Under the pieces are notes generated by a model. The model searched no databases. It worked only from the letters and a program-made list of their open reading frames with translations, and was not told the DNA's origin. The translations under genes and the position numbers were made by a program. Shown here one piece after another: positions 9,414-17,696 of a stretch of DNA of 64,000 nt. This DNA comes from Sutterella massiliensis (GTDB lineage Bacteria; Pseudomonadota; Gammaproteobacteria; Burkholderiales; Burkholderiaceae_F). Positions within the stretch are counted from its first letter, which is position 1, and the number at the start of each line of letters is the position of its first letter. The stretch lies in NCBI RefSeq assembly GCF_016899755.1, contig NZ_JACJJC010000003.1, positions 124,001 to 188,000 of the forward strand, read 5' to 3'.

Positions 9414-11738
9414 TCAGAACCAGTCGTCGCGGTAGCGCTGTCGCTTGGCGCGGCCGCCCTTGACGACATGCCGGCTCGAATTCGTTACGAGCTGGAAGTT
9501 GATGCGCCGCGTCTCAAGCTCCACGGCATCGAGCCGAACGACGACGCGGTCGCCGATGCGCACCTGCGTCATTTCGTCGTAGGAGGTCATCGTCATCTGC
9601 GATTCGTCATAGTCGTAGTAGCCCCAGCCGAGGTTCGAGATATGTACGAACCCTTCGATCGGCATCTCGTCGAGCGAGACGAAGACACCCGCAGCACACA
9701 TGCCCGTCACGGTGCCCTTGAACTTGCGTCCGACGCGGCTTCTTAAGTAGTCGCACTTCAAAAACTGCATGACGTCGCGCGAAGCATCGTCGGCGCGCCG
9801 TTCGGCCGCACTCGTCAAAATGCCGAGACGCGCCCATGCCTGTGCACGTCCGGCAGCGGTTCTGTTCGAAGCGGGCTTTTCTTCGCGTTCGGGCTTCGCG
9901 CCGAGCGAGCGCGCATGATAGCCCGACATGACGGCTGCGTCGTCAAAGACGACCGAGGGCACATAGCGGCGCTTCGTGAGAATGCCCCGAATGGTGCGGT
10001 GCAGCAACAGATCGGGATAGCGGCGAATGGGTGAGGTGAAATGCGCGTAGGCCTGGTACTGCAAACCGAAATGACCGACATTTTCCGGCTGATAGCACGC
10101 TTTTGACATGGTGCGCAGAATCGCCGTCTGTAGGAAGGGCATCGCCTTCGTCGCTTCGATGAGCGCCTGAAGCGACTTTGCCGACCCGTCCCCGGCGCTG
10201 AGTTTGAAGGGTGCAAGCACGGATTTGAGCGTGGCGAGCCGATCCGCACTCGGCTTTTCGTGCACACGGAAAAGCGTGAGCTGCTTGTTGGCAAGCACGA
10301 ATTCGGCCGCGCAGACATTGGCGACGAGCATGCACTCTTCAATGAGTCGGTGCGCATCGTTGTGCTCGCGAACGCGAAAGCCGGCAATCCCCCCTTTTTC
10401 GTCAAAGATCACCTGCGACTCCTGCGTTTCGAAGTCGAGCGCCGAGCGAGCCTTGCGCGCCCGGCGCAGCGCGCCGTAAAGCGCATGCAGGCGTCGGACC
10501 TCTTCGATGCGCTCGCCTACTGCTTCGAGACCGGCAGCTTCGCCTGAGAGCGCTGACCACACCTGCGTATAGGTGAGGCGTGCGTGCGAGTGAATAACCG
10601 CCGGATAGAACTGGTAGGCAGTCGTCTCGCCTTCGGACGAAACGAGCGCGTCGCAAACCATGACGAGACGATCGACATGCGGGTTGAGCGAGCAGAGGCC
10701 ATTCGAGAGCTTCTCGGGCAGCATCGGCACAACAGAAGCCGGAAAGTAGACGGATGTGCCTCGCATCTGCGCATCGCGATCGAGGGCCGACCCCGGCCGC
10801 ACGTAGTGACTCACATCGGCAATCGCGACAAGCAGACGCCAGCCCGAATCCGTCTTTTCGCAGTAAACCGCGTCGTCGAAGTCGCGCGCGTCCTCGCCGT
10901 CGATCGTTACGAATGGCAGGTCCGTTAAATTGACTCGATGCGCAAGACTCCTGCGGTCGACCTTGTCGGGCAGTGCGAGCGCTTCGTCGAGCGCCTCGGC
11001 GGAAAATTCGATCGGCACGCCGTGCTCAGCCGAAGCGATCGCCATTTCGCCGAGCGGATCGTCCGTGCGGCCGACACGGCGCACGAAGTGCGCTTCTAGC
11101 GCATTCCAGTCCGGACCCTCCCAATTAAAGGGCATTTTTCTCGGCGAGAGTTCCGTCTCGTCAAGCTCCACCTCGATCGCGTCGCGCTTGAGATCGACCT
11201 CAGCCGGAATTTCTTCACGCGGTACGCTGAGCTCGAAAGGCGCGAAAGCCGAGACGGGTGTCACCGAAATGCTTCGGCTTCCCGAATAGGTGATGCGGCA
11301 CACCCAGCGCTTCTGACCGCGAGAAATAAAGCGGCCGATACGCCAGCCGTGTTCTGCGCGGCGCAGCTCAACAACGTCCCCAGGCAGATAGGATGCTTCG
11401 CCGTTGAGTTCGAGTTCGACCGAAGGGTCATCCTGCGACATCACGCTCATGCGCTCGAGCTGGCGTGCACCGCGAACCACACCGTTGACACACTGCGCGT
11501 CCGGGTGCTCGAACCAGTTTTTGCTCTCGCCGCCAAATCCGCTTTGGTGCAGCGCCACAATGATTGCATTGGCGACGCTGCGCGCCACGCCAAGCTTTTT
11601 GATGAGGAGACTCTTCGCTTTCGCGTAGCTCACGTCCGCGCCGACTTCGAGAATCGCCGCCTTCGCGTCTTCAATCTGACGCGGCGTCAGTTCAAGGATC
11701 GTCTCTTCGACAGGGGCCTTCTTTTTCTTTTTAGCCAT
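9414..11738 (-). CDS. rnr: Ribonuclease R
   Basis: RNase R is a processive 3'-5' exoribonuclease that can degrade structured RNA. The 774-residue protein has an N-terminal helix-turn-helix-like region (about 15-65), cold-shock domains (about 80-200), and the RNB catalytic domain with the metal-binding motif DGEDARDFDDAV at about 280-291. A C-terminal S1 domain (about 675-760, VGRKFKGTVTGM) and a basic tail follow. The start MAKKKKKAPVEE is also basic. It precedes rlmB by 96 bases. Confidence 0.96.
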   Translation of the reverse strand: MAKKKKKAPVEETILELTPRQIEDAKAAILEVGADVSYAKAKSLLIKKLGVARSVANAIIVALHQSGFGGESKNWFEHPDAQCVNGVVRGARQLERMSVMSQDDPSVELELNGEASYLPGDVVELRRAEHGWRIGRFISRGQKRWVCRITYSGSRSISVTPVSAFAPFELSVPREEIPAEVDLKRDAIEVELDETELSPRKMPFNWEGPDWNALEAHFVRRVGRTDDPLGEMAIASAEHGVPIEFSAEALDEALALPDKVDRRSLAHRVNLTDLPFVTIDGEDARDFDDAVYCEKTDSGWRLLVAIADVSHYVRPGSALDRDAQMRGTSVYFPASVVPMLPEKLSNGLCSLNPHVDRLVMVCDALVSSEGETTAYQFYPAVIHSHARLTYTQVWSALSGEAAGLEAVGERIEEVRRLHALYGALRRARKARSALDFETQESQVIFDEKGGIAGFRVREHNDAHRLIEECMLVANVCAAEFVLANKQLTLFRVHEKPSADRLATLKSVLAPFKLSAGDGSAKSLQALIEATKAMPFLQTAILRTMSKACYQPENVGHFGLQYQAYAHFTSPIRRYPDLLLHRTIRGILTKRRYVPSVVFDDAAVMSGYHARSLGAKPEREEKPASNRTAAGRAQAWARLGILTSAAERRADDASRDVMQFLKCDYLRSRVGRKFKGTVTGMCAAGVFVSLDEMPIEGFVHISNLGWGYYDYDESQMTMTSYDEMTQVRIGDRVVVRLDAVELETRRINFQLVTNSSRHVVKGGRAKRQRYRDDWF

Positions 11739-12154
11739 ATCGTCTTCTTCCGGTGCCGGAAAACCGGCGAAATCTCGGCGCCGCTTTCCCGACTGTGCAT
11801 CTCGTCGCCGAGCTTAATCGAATCGCCGAACGTACGCCGCTTCAATTTGCCCGCGCTTTTGCCGCAAAGCAGGCCTCGCTCGGCGCCGCAGGCGGAAAAG
11901 CTTTTACGAGACTCTTAGTCAATTGTTTTCTATCGTTAGCTACTCAACAAAAGTAAGCAATAAGGATCATAGTATGAGGCGCAAAATCAGCCGCCGTTTT
12001 CTTTCACGCCTCTGCCCGACTCTCGTCCCGCATGCGACGTAGTGCCCACCGACGATGCAGCACGCTTCTCTGCGAAAGTCGCGGCAATGTCTGCCACCCG
12101 AGAGGCCACCACGCAGCAGCCGAGCGTTTTTTTGAAGATTTTTACTTTCCACCC
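11739..12154. other. Intergenic region between rnr and tRNA-Leu
   Basis: About 415 bases carry no ORF with coding character. The part near 11900-11980 is unusually AT-rich for this genome and probably holds the rnr promoter, but no convincing -35/-10 pair can be placed. Nothing else is recognised. Confidence 0.5.
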
Positions 12155-12183
12155 TTGACAAAAAAGGGACGCTCAGGCAAAAT
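12155..12183 (+). promoter_or_regulatory. Promoter of tRNA-Leu
   Basis: A perfect -35 TTGACA (12155-12160) is separated by 17 bases from CAAAAT (12178-12183), about 15 bases before the tRNA. The spacing and position are those of a sigma-70 promoter. Confidence 0.75.
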
Positions 12184-12197
12184 TCATTTCCTCGGTT

Positions 12198-12284
12198 GCC
12201 CGGGTGGCGAAATTGGTAGACGCACCAGCTTCAGGTGCTGGCGGCTTCACGGCCGTGAAGGTTCGAGTCCTTTCCCGGGCACCA
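12198..12284 (+). tRNA. tRNA-Leu (anticodon CAG)
   Basis: The 87-base gene folds as a class II tRNA with a long variable arm. The acceptor stem GCCCGGG pairs with CCCGGGC and encoded CCA follows. The anticodon stem CCAGC/GCTGG holds the loop TTCAGGT, giving anticodon CAG, which reads the leucine codon CUG. The T-loop GGTTCGAGTCC is canonical. It is one of three plus-strand genes in the window and has its own promoter and terminator. Confidence 0.97.
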
Positions 12285-12297
12285 GCCGAATTTATGA

Positions 12298-12335
12298 GCC
12301 CGCAGATCTAACGGTCTGCGGGCTTTCTGCTTTTT
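12298..12335 (+). terminator. Rho-independent terminator of tRNA-Leu
   Basis: The stem GCCCGCAGA/TCTGCGGGC with an 8-base loop is followed by TTTCTGCTTTTT, 13 bases after the tRNA. Confidence 0.9.
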
Positions 12336-12488
12336 CGCCAATCGGTTTTTTCTCGCCCCAAACAATTGCCGCTTCGATGCGCTCATATCAACCGAACGCA
12401 CACGAAGCGGCGGCGCGCGGCGCGCCCGATGGCGCGCCCTTTTTGCAGCCGATCGACCGAGGCAGTAGCCCGACCGACAGATCGAGAC

Positions 12489-13943
12489 TTAGCGACGGCG
12501 AACCGGCGGCACCTCACACTTGAGGACAAACGTGAGGAAGGCATAGAGAAACCCGCCCGCAAGCATCGCGGCAACAAGCCCGATGTTGGCGACGGCAAAG
12601 ACGCTCTTTTCAACGCCTTCGGGCAAGAGGAAGCTCACCACATGCGCAATGTAGGGGTCCGAGGACGTGATGGTGCCCAAACCGATCAGCGTTGCAACGC
12701 CGAGCGAAAGGAGCGCCGTCCAGCGCCAGTTGCGGCCACCCTCGCCGTAGGGCTGCGCCATGTCGACGTCCCAGCCAAGTCGGCGCTGACGGATGAGGTC
12801 CACCATTTCAATGGCGCCCCAAGAGCCCATGATCACGGAAATGGCAGCAAGGAACGACTGGAAGGTCGAGACAAAGGAGTCGGAAATAAAGAGCAGGTAG
12901 AACGAACCGAGCGCAATGATCACGGCGTTCACAAGAGTCGTCGCCCAGCGCGAGAGCGGCACGCCCATCGCGAGAAGCGCAAGACCCGAGCTGTAGACGC
13001 CGGTCATCCCCGCGGAAATGAGCGAGACGATGATGACGATTGAGAAAGGCACGTAGAACCAGAAAGGCAGAATCCCCGTAAGCGCAGCGAGCGGCTCGTG
13101 GTTGGCCTTCTCAAGAAGCGCAGGATTGCCCACGGCAAGCATGACGCCGAGGATAAGGAGCACCGAAACGGGGAGCGCAATGCCCGTCATTGTCCAGAAG
13201 ACGACGCCGCCCGCCGGGGTCTTTCTCGGGAGATAGCGCGAGTAGTCGCCGCCATAGTTGAGAAAGCCGAGCCCAACCATCGTCATGGCGAGCACGATGC
13301 CGCCCAAGAACGTACCGAAGCTGCCCGAGGGGGCCGAATCGAGCGCGCCGAAATCGATCTGCGGAATGAAGAAGAAAAGATAGACGAGCGTCATTAGGCC
13401 CGTGATCCAGGCGATGGGCTTTTCAACCTTCAAGATGAGCTGATGCCCGTAAATGGCGCCCGACATCGTGAGAACGATCACGACGACGAAGGAGAGCAGC
13501 GTGCAGAGTTCGGTCGGGCCGCCAGAGCCGTTCGAAAAAACGGGCAGAAGATGAGCAACGAGGTCGGCGAGCGTTGACGTAGCCATCGAGAGCATCGTCA
13601 CCTTCCAGCCCATATTGGCCACATACCCGAAGAAGGTCGGGATCTTGTTGCCGTGATAGCCGAAAGCGAAACGCGACTGCACGAGTGTGGGGAGCCCCGT
13701 GCGGACGCTGCCGACCGCAAGAATGCCCACGAGCGCACAGGAGGCGAAGTAGCCGATCACACCCGCGGCCATTGCCTGCCAAACCGAAAGGCCGAGACCG
13801 AAGACGTAAATGCCGCAGGTAATGCCGAAAATGGAAATGTTCCAAGAGAACCAGACCGGGAACAGGTCGGCGGGCTTGCCGTAGCGTTCGTTGTCGGGCA
13901 CGGGATTGACGCCGTTGCGCTCGATTTTGGGAGCTTCAGACAT
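12489..13943 (-). CDS. NCS1-family nucleobase/nucleoside permease
   Basis: This 484-residue protein looks like an NCS1 (CodB-like) permease with about twelve membrane helices. The N terminus (NPVPDNERYGKPADLFPVWF) is the usual NCS1 entry, and helix 1 begins at WFSWNISIFGITCG. NYGGDYSRYLPRKTP near residue 235 is the conserved NCS1 loop. I chose the ATG at 13941-13943 (MSEAPKIERNG) because the 40 residues upstream in the open frame are Ser/Arg-rich and unlike the family. It follows a PfkB kinase and an ADP-ribosylglycohydrolase-like gene in one direction, so its substrate is probably a nucleoside, nucleobase or related ribosyl compound. The exact substrate cannot be read from sequence. Confidence 0.85.
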   Translation of the reverse strand: MSEAPKIERNGVNPVPDNERYGKPADLFPVWFSWNISIFGITCGIYVFGLGLSVWQAMAAGVIGYFASCALVGILAVGSVRTGLPTLVQSRFAFGYHGNKIPTFFGYVANMGWKVTMLSMATSTLADLVAHLLPVFSNGSGGPTELCTLLSFVVVIVLTMSGAIYGHQLILKVEKPIAWITGLMTLVYLFFFIPQIDFGALDSAPSGSFGTFLGGIVLAMTMVGLGFLNYGGDYSRYLPRKTPAGGVVFWTMTGIALPVSVLLILGVMLAVGNPALLEKANHEPLAALTGILPFWFYVPFSIVIIVSLISAGMTGVYSSGLALLAMGVPLSRWATTLVNAVIIALGSFYLLFISDSFVSTFQSFLAAISVIMGSWGAIEMVDLIRQRRLGWDVDMAQPYGEGGRNWRWTALLSLGVATLIGLGTITSSDPYIAHVVSFLLPEGVEKSVFAVANIGLVAAMLAGGFLYAFLTFVLKCEVPPVRRR

Positions 13944-14007
13944 ATTGAATTGCTGCTTTGAGTTGAAAAAATCGTTTCGTAGTTGTTTTCGCGAAGAGCG
14001 GGAGCTT

Positions 14008-14952
14008 TCAGCCGTGAAGCGCGAGGAGTTCGGCAACGGTGGGTGCGGTGGCTGCGCCTTCACGCCCCGTCACGACGCTCGCAACAGCGTTGGCAAGCCG
14101 CACGCTTTCGTCAAGGGGCAGACCGCACATGCGCCCTGCAATGAAGCCGCCCGTGTGTGAGTCGCCCGAACCGATCGTGTCGACGACATCGACGGGGAAG
14201 CCCTCGATCAGGCGCACGACGTCGCCCTCGGCAAGCACCGCACCGCGCGCGCCGTCGGTAACGACAGCAGGGCGGCCCGTACGGTGCGAAAGTATGCGCG
14301 CGGCGGCTTCGGCCGAGGGCTCGGCCGTCATGGCGCGGGCTTCCTGCGCGTTGATCGTAAGAATCGTGCCGAGCGACAGGAGCACCTTCATGCGTTCGGC
14401 CGGAATTTCAAGCGCACGCGGACCCGGATCGAAAATGAGATCCGCATCCGGACGCTTGCGGCGCAACGCTTCGAGCACCACGGCACCGTTTTCCCCCTCG
14501 GCCTGATAGCCCGAGAGGTAGATCAGATCGAATTCGGCCATATCGAAGTCGTCGAACCAGTCGAGCGACATGCGCCGCTCAATCCCGAACATCGAGACGA
14601 ACGTACGCTCGCCATGCGGCTCGACCAATGAGAGGCACCAGCCGTTGTCGCCGCGGTCCGAATAGCGGCGAACGGGATAGCCGCGCTCGCGAAACGCCTT
14701 CTCGACAATGTCGGCGATCATGCCTTCGCCGACGGGCATGAGTGCTTCGAACGGCAGTGCGAACTTCGAGAGTACGTCGGCAACATTGAAGGAGCACCCG
14801 CCAACCGTCGTCGTGCGGCACTCGCCCTCGAGGTCTCCGCCCGACTGCGGCATCTGCGGCACGCGCACGACCACGTCGACGAAGGCGCTCCCGAGGATGA
14901 AGACTTTCTTTTCGGGCGCGAGCGAACGAAGGATCTCAGGCACGCTTCGCAT
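14008..14952 (-). CDS. PfkB-family carbohydrate/nucleoside kinase
   Basis: This 314-residue protein is a ribokinase-fold kinase. Motif 1 is seen as GGCSFNVADVLSKF at about residues 51-64. Motif 2 is DTIGSGDSHTGGF at about 258-270, where Asp264 is the likely catalytic base. The start ATG at 14950-14952 lies one base after the stop of the upstream hydrolase gene, so an upstream in-frame start was rejected. The arrangement hydrolase-kinase-permease resembles E. coli yegU-yegV plus a transporter. It probably phosphorylates a ribose or nucleoside released or imported by its neighbours; specificity is unknown. Confidence 0.85.
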   Translation of the reverse strand: MRSVPEILRSLAPEKKVFILGSAFVDVVVRVPQMPQSGGDLEGECRTTTVGGCSFNVADVLSKFALPFEALMPVGEGMIADIVEKAFRERGYPVRRYSDRGDNGWCLSLVEPHGERTFVSMFGIERRMSLDWFDDFDMAEFDLIYLSGYQAEGENGAVVLEALRRKRPDADLIFDPGPRALEIPAERMKVLLSLGTILTINAQEARAMTAEPSAEAAARILSHRTGRPAVVTDGARGAVLAEGDVVRLIEGFPVDVVDTIGSGDSHTGGFIAGRMCGLPLDESVRLANAVASVVTGREGAATAPTVAELLALHG

Positions 14953-14953
14953 C

Positions 14954-15976
14954 TCAGTCCCCAATCGTGAAGTTCGCGCGTGCTTCGAGAATCCGCTTGG
15001 CGAGTGCGCGGAAGTCGATTCCATTCGTCGTTTCTAGGTACTTCACAACCGATTCGTCCATACCCGAAATGCCGCACTTGGCGCCGCAGATCGCGCACGC
15101 CATTGCGCCCATCGTGTCGGTGTCGCCGCCCATGTTGGCACACATCACGGCCGCCAGCCATGGATCGCGGCACCAGAGTGCAACGGCAAGCGCCGCTGCG
15201 ACGGATTCGCTCGTCATCGTGCCCGTGCCGATCGCGCGGTAAATAAGAAGACTCACGTCTTCTTCCGAGGGGGCGTCGCCAAGCTTCTCAACCATGGCTT
15301 CGAATGCTTCGAGACGCGCAAGCACGGAAGCCGCCCAGGTTGGCTCACCCTTGACAAGCGCGATCGGATGGATCGCAGCGATATCGGTGCGGATCTCGTC
15401 CCAGCTGCGGCCCGCAACCGCCGACGCGACGGCCTGCGCCACCATGGCGGCGCCCGAAATCGCGACGTCGGTCGAATGTGTCACACGGCTCACGCGCGCA
15501 ACCGTTTCGGCGAGCTTTTCGTGCTCGTTTGCCTCAACCAAGCAACCGACGGGGGCAATGCGCATCGCCGCACCGTTCGTGAGCGAAAGCTTCGTGACGG
15601 CTTCGGCATCTTCGCCCTTACTCCAGGCAAGGAGCGACGCCTTCGACGAAGGACCGAGCAGATTGATCTCAAAGCCGTTCATCGAGCGCACCCACTCGAG
15701 CAGATCGTCGGCAAGCGTCTTCGCGGGAGGCACCGTGCCCGCCTTGAGCAGCGCCTCAAGCACCACAAAGGCCTGCGCCGAATCGTCGGTGTAGTGTCCG
15801 GCCTTGAAATAGCAGGCAACGATGTTGTCGGCCGGACCGTCGAGAAATTCTTCAATGCGGCCGAAGCGGCTGCGAACTTTTTCACGCGGCCACAGTTCGC
15901 CCGGCACGCCGAGCGCGTCGCCAAGCACCATGCCGGCGAGCGCGCCGGCAATTCGGTCTAAGGTTGCATCGGTCAT
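14954..15976 (-). CDS. ADP-ribosylglycohydrolase (DraG/YegU-like) family protein
   Basis: This 340-residue protein has the ADP-ribosylglycohydrolase fold. The dinuclear metal motifs are present: HYTDDSAQAF at about 61-70 and GGDTDTMGAM at about 283-292. The N-terminal LDRIAGALAGMVLGDALGVP is typical. The ATG at 15974-15976 has a GAGAGGG Shine-Dalgarno sequence nine bases upstream. Family members remove ADP-ribose from proteins or cleave ribosyl bonds in small molecules. No DraT is nearby, and the kinase-permease context favours a metabolic role, as suggested for YegU. Confidence 0.85.
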   Translation of the reverse strand: MTDATLDRIAGALAGMVLGDALGVPGELWPREKVRSRFGRIEEFLDGPADNIVACYFKAGHYTDDSAQAFVVLEALLKAGTVPPAKTLADDLLEWVRSMNGFEINLLGPSSKASLLAWSKGEDAEAVTKLSLTNGAAMRIAPVGCLVEANEHEKLAETVARVSRVTHSTDVAISGAAMVAQAVASAVAGRSWDEIRTDIAAIHPIALVKGEPTWAASVLARLEAFEAMVEKLGDAPSEEDVSLLIYRAIGTGTMTSESVAAALAVALWCRDPWLAAVMCANMGGDTDTMGAMACAICGAKCGISGMDESVVKYLETTNGIDFRALAKRILEARANFTIGD

Positions 15977-16115
15977 AAGTGAAAACCCTCTCGATTCACC
16001 TGGATTCAAAAAAAAAGAAGTTACGCATTGTAAGAAAAAACGACTGCGTGTTTGTTCGGAACTTTGCTCCTAGAATGACCTCAAGTGCGTTTTTTACTTG
16101 ACGAGCCCGCCGCCC

Positions 16116-16601
16116 ATGACCGCCATCACCGCTCAAACGCTCAATTACGCCGAAGCGTTCCGCTACCACGTCGAGCGTCTTCCGTCGGAAACGTATCGCT
16201 TTCACCTGCCGCAGCTCGAAGAGGCCGCCTACGAGGCGCCCTCCTTTGCCGTCGGACGCGCCGTTCTTGAGGAACGCATTATTGCGGCGCTCGAAGCGCG
16301 TATTCGCGCGCACAAGCCCCTGCCCGCACCGTCGCGCCCGCACGCGGGGGAAGGCTGCATTGAACTCTCGCCGACGTCTCGCGCAAAGCTCCTACTCATC
16401 GTGACGGCCAATCGCACGAACGTCTACCCGGCCGAACTTGCCAGACGACTTGACATCAAGCCGCAGGAAGTTCAGCGCATCCTGCGCCTCTCGCACGCGA
16501 CAAAGCTCGACACGATCGGCGAGGCGCTTCGTGCCATGGGGCACAAGCTCCTCATTGCGCTCGAGCCGCTCGACGAGCGACCCGAACGCAGCGCAGACTG
16601 A
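16116..16601 (+). CDS. Orphan HicB-like antitoxin/regulator
   Basis: The 161-residue product resembles HicB. Its first half (about 8-70) has the partial RNase H-like HicB pattern, with YHVERLPSETYRFHLPQLEE, a following AVLEERIIAALEARI helix, and a Pro-rich linker LPAPSRP. The second half (about 90-155) looks like a helix-turn-helix domain, YPAELARRLDIKPQEVQRIL. HicB normally neutralises the HicA RNase, but no small HicA-like ORF lies on either side. I chose the ATG at 16116 over the TTG at 16098; neither has a strong Shine-Dalgarno sequence. It is divergent from the hydrolase cassette and may act as a DNA-binding regulator. Confidence 0.7.
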   Translation: MTAITAQTLNYAEAFRYHVERLPSETYRFHLPQLEEAAYEAPSFAVGRAVLEERIIAALEARIRAHKPLPAPSRPHAGEGCIELSPTSRAKLLLIVTANRTNVYPAELARRLDIKPQEVQRILRLSHATKLDTIGEALRAMGHKLLIALEPLDERPERSAD

Positions 16602-16625
16602 GACGAGAAAGCGCACTCGCCCGCG

Positions 16626-17696
16626 TTAATCCACCCAGATGTCGTAATGGACCGTCGCCTTGAAGTCGCCTGCGGTCACGGCGGACTCCATCTGGCAGAC
16701 GCCCCATTCGACAAAGCCTTCCGCGCCCTGACGCAACGACGTGCGCTGCTCGAGCGAGAGAAACGCCGTGTCCTCGGCAAGCCAGCTTCTCGCCTCCTCC
16801 CGACCGCAGCCCGCCGCTGCGTTGTAGCGGTGCACAAGCGCAAGACTCGGGTGTGACGTTCTCGCGTACCGGTCCGACGACGCAAACGTGCCGCTTGCGG
16901 GCGTCAAGCGCATGCGAACGGTCCCCGGCGACGTGCCGCGGTGACAGACGACTTCAATGTCGGTGCGAGCCGCGGCAAGCCGATCGCCCTCGCGCCGGGG
17001 CCGGATCGTACCGAAATCGATCTGCACGGGCGAAAGCGAAAAACGACAGTCGGCCCTGAGCGTGGCGCGCTTTCCCGTGAGAATTTCCTTCGCGTGCACG
17101 ACTCCTTTTTCCGTTGCGACGGCTGTCGACAGCGAAGGAATATGCACGGTGCCGGGTTCGAGCCGGCAAGGCTCGCTCGCGCAAACAAGAACGGGGCGCA
17201 ATTCACCGCGCAGCCGCCACGATTCGAGCGAGCCTTGCGCTTCGGTCGCCGTCTGCCCCCCTTTGCCGAGAACGCCGAAAACGGGCGCCGTCCGATCCCC
17301 GTAAGCAACGGTGCGCGTCGCTGCCGCCGTCGGGTCGGCGCTCTCCCAAACGATTCTCCTCGCAGGGCCAGCGAGTTCCAGGCGACCGACAAAGGTCACT
17401 AAGAGCCCCGCACCGATCGAAGCGGGCAGCGTCGTCGCGCCCGATGCGGCGCCGGTCGTCGTGGCGAAAAGCGCCACATGGTTTGCGAGCGCGTCGACCG
17501 AAACCACTTCGTCCACGCGCTCGACCGAAGGACTCTCCCAGACAACGCGAGAGGCCTCCTTTAGTTCACCGAGCGAAAGATCGGGCGCCAAAACGGCTCC
17601 CTCGACCCCCATTGCCGCGCAGCCCATGAGAAATCCCGCGGCATCTTTACACCATCTTTTTCCAGCCTTACGTTCATCAGTCCTGTGAATCATCAT
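16626..17696 (-). CDS. Putative pilus tip subunit/adhesin of chaperone-usher system
   Basis: The last gene of the pilus operon encodes 356 residues. A basic N terminus and a hydrophobic stretch (about 18-37, GFLMGCAAMGVEGAVLA) suggest a signal peptide. The C-terminal third looks like a pilin domain: ADCRFSLSPVQIDFGTIRP, then VVCHRGTSPGTVRMRLTP, a second cysteine pair and an alternating last strand KATVHYDIWVD. The ATG overlaps the usher stop (ATGA), supporting coupling. The N-terminal region has no family I recognise and may be the receptor-binding part. Function as tip adhesin is inference from position and architecture. Confidence 0.65.
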   Translation of the reverse strand: MMIHRTDERKAGKRWCKDAAGFLMGCAAMGVEGAVLAPDLSLGELKEASRVVWESPSVERVDEVVSVDALANHVALFATTTGAASGATTLPASIGAGLLVTFVGRLELAGPARRIVWESADPTAAATRTVAYGDRTAPVFGVLGKGGQTATEAQGSLESWRLRGELRPVLVCASEPCRLEPGTVHIPSLSTAVATEKGVVHAKEILTGKRATLRADCRFSLSPVQIDFGTIRPRREGDRLAAARTDIEVVCHRGTSPGTVRMRLTPASGTFASSDRYARTSHPSLALVHRYNAAAGCGREEARSWLAEDTAFLSLEQRTSLRQGAEGFVEWGVCQMESAVTAGDFKATVHYDIWVD

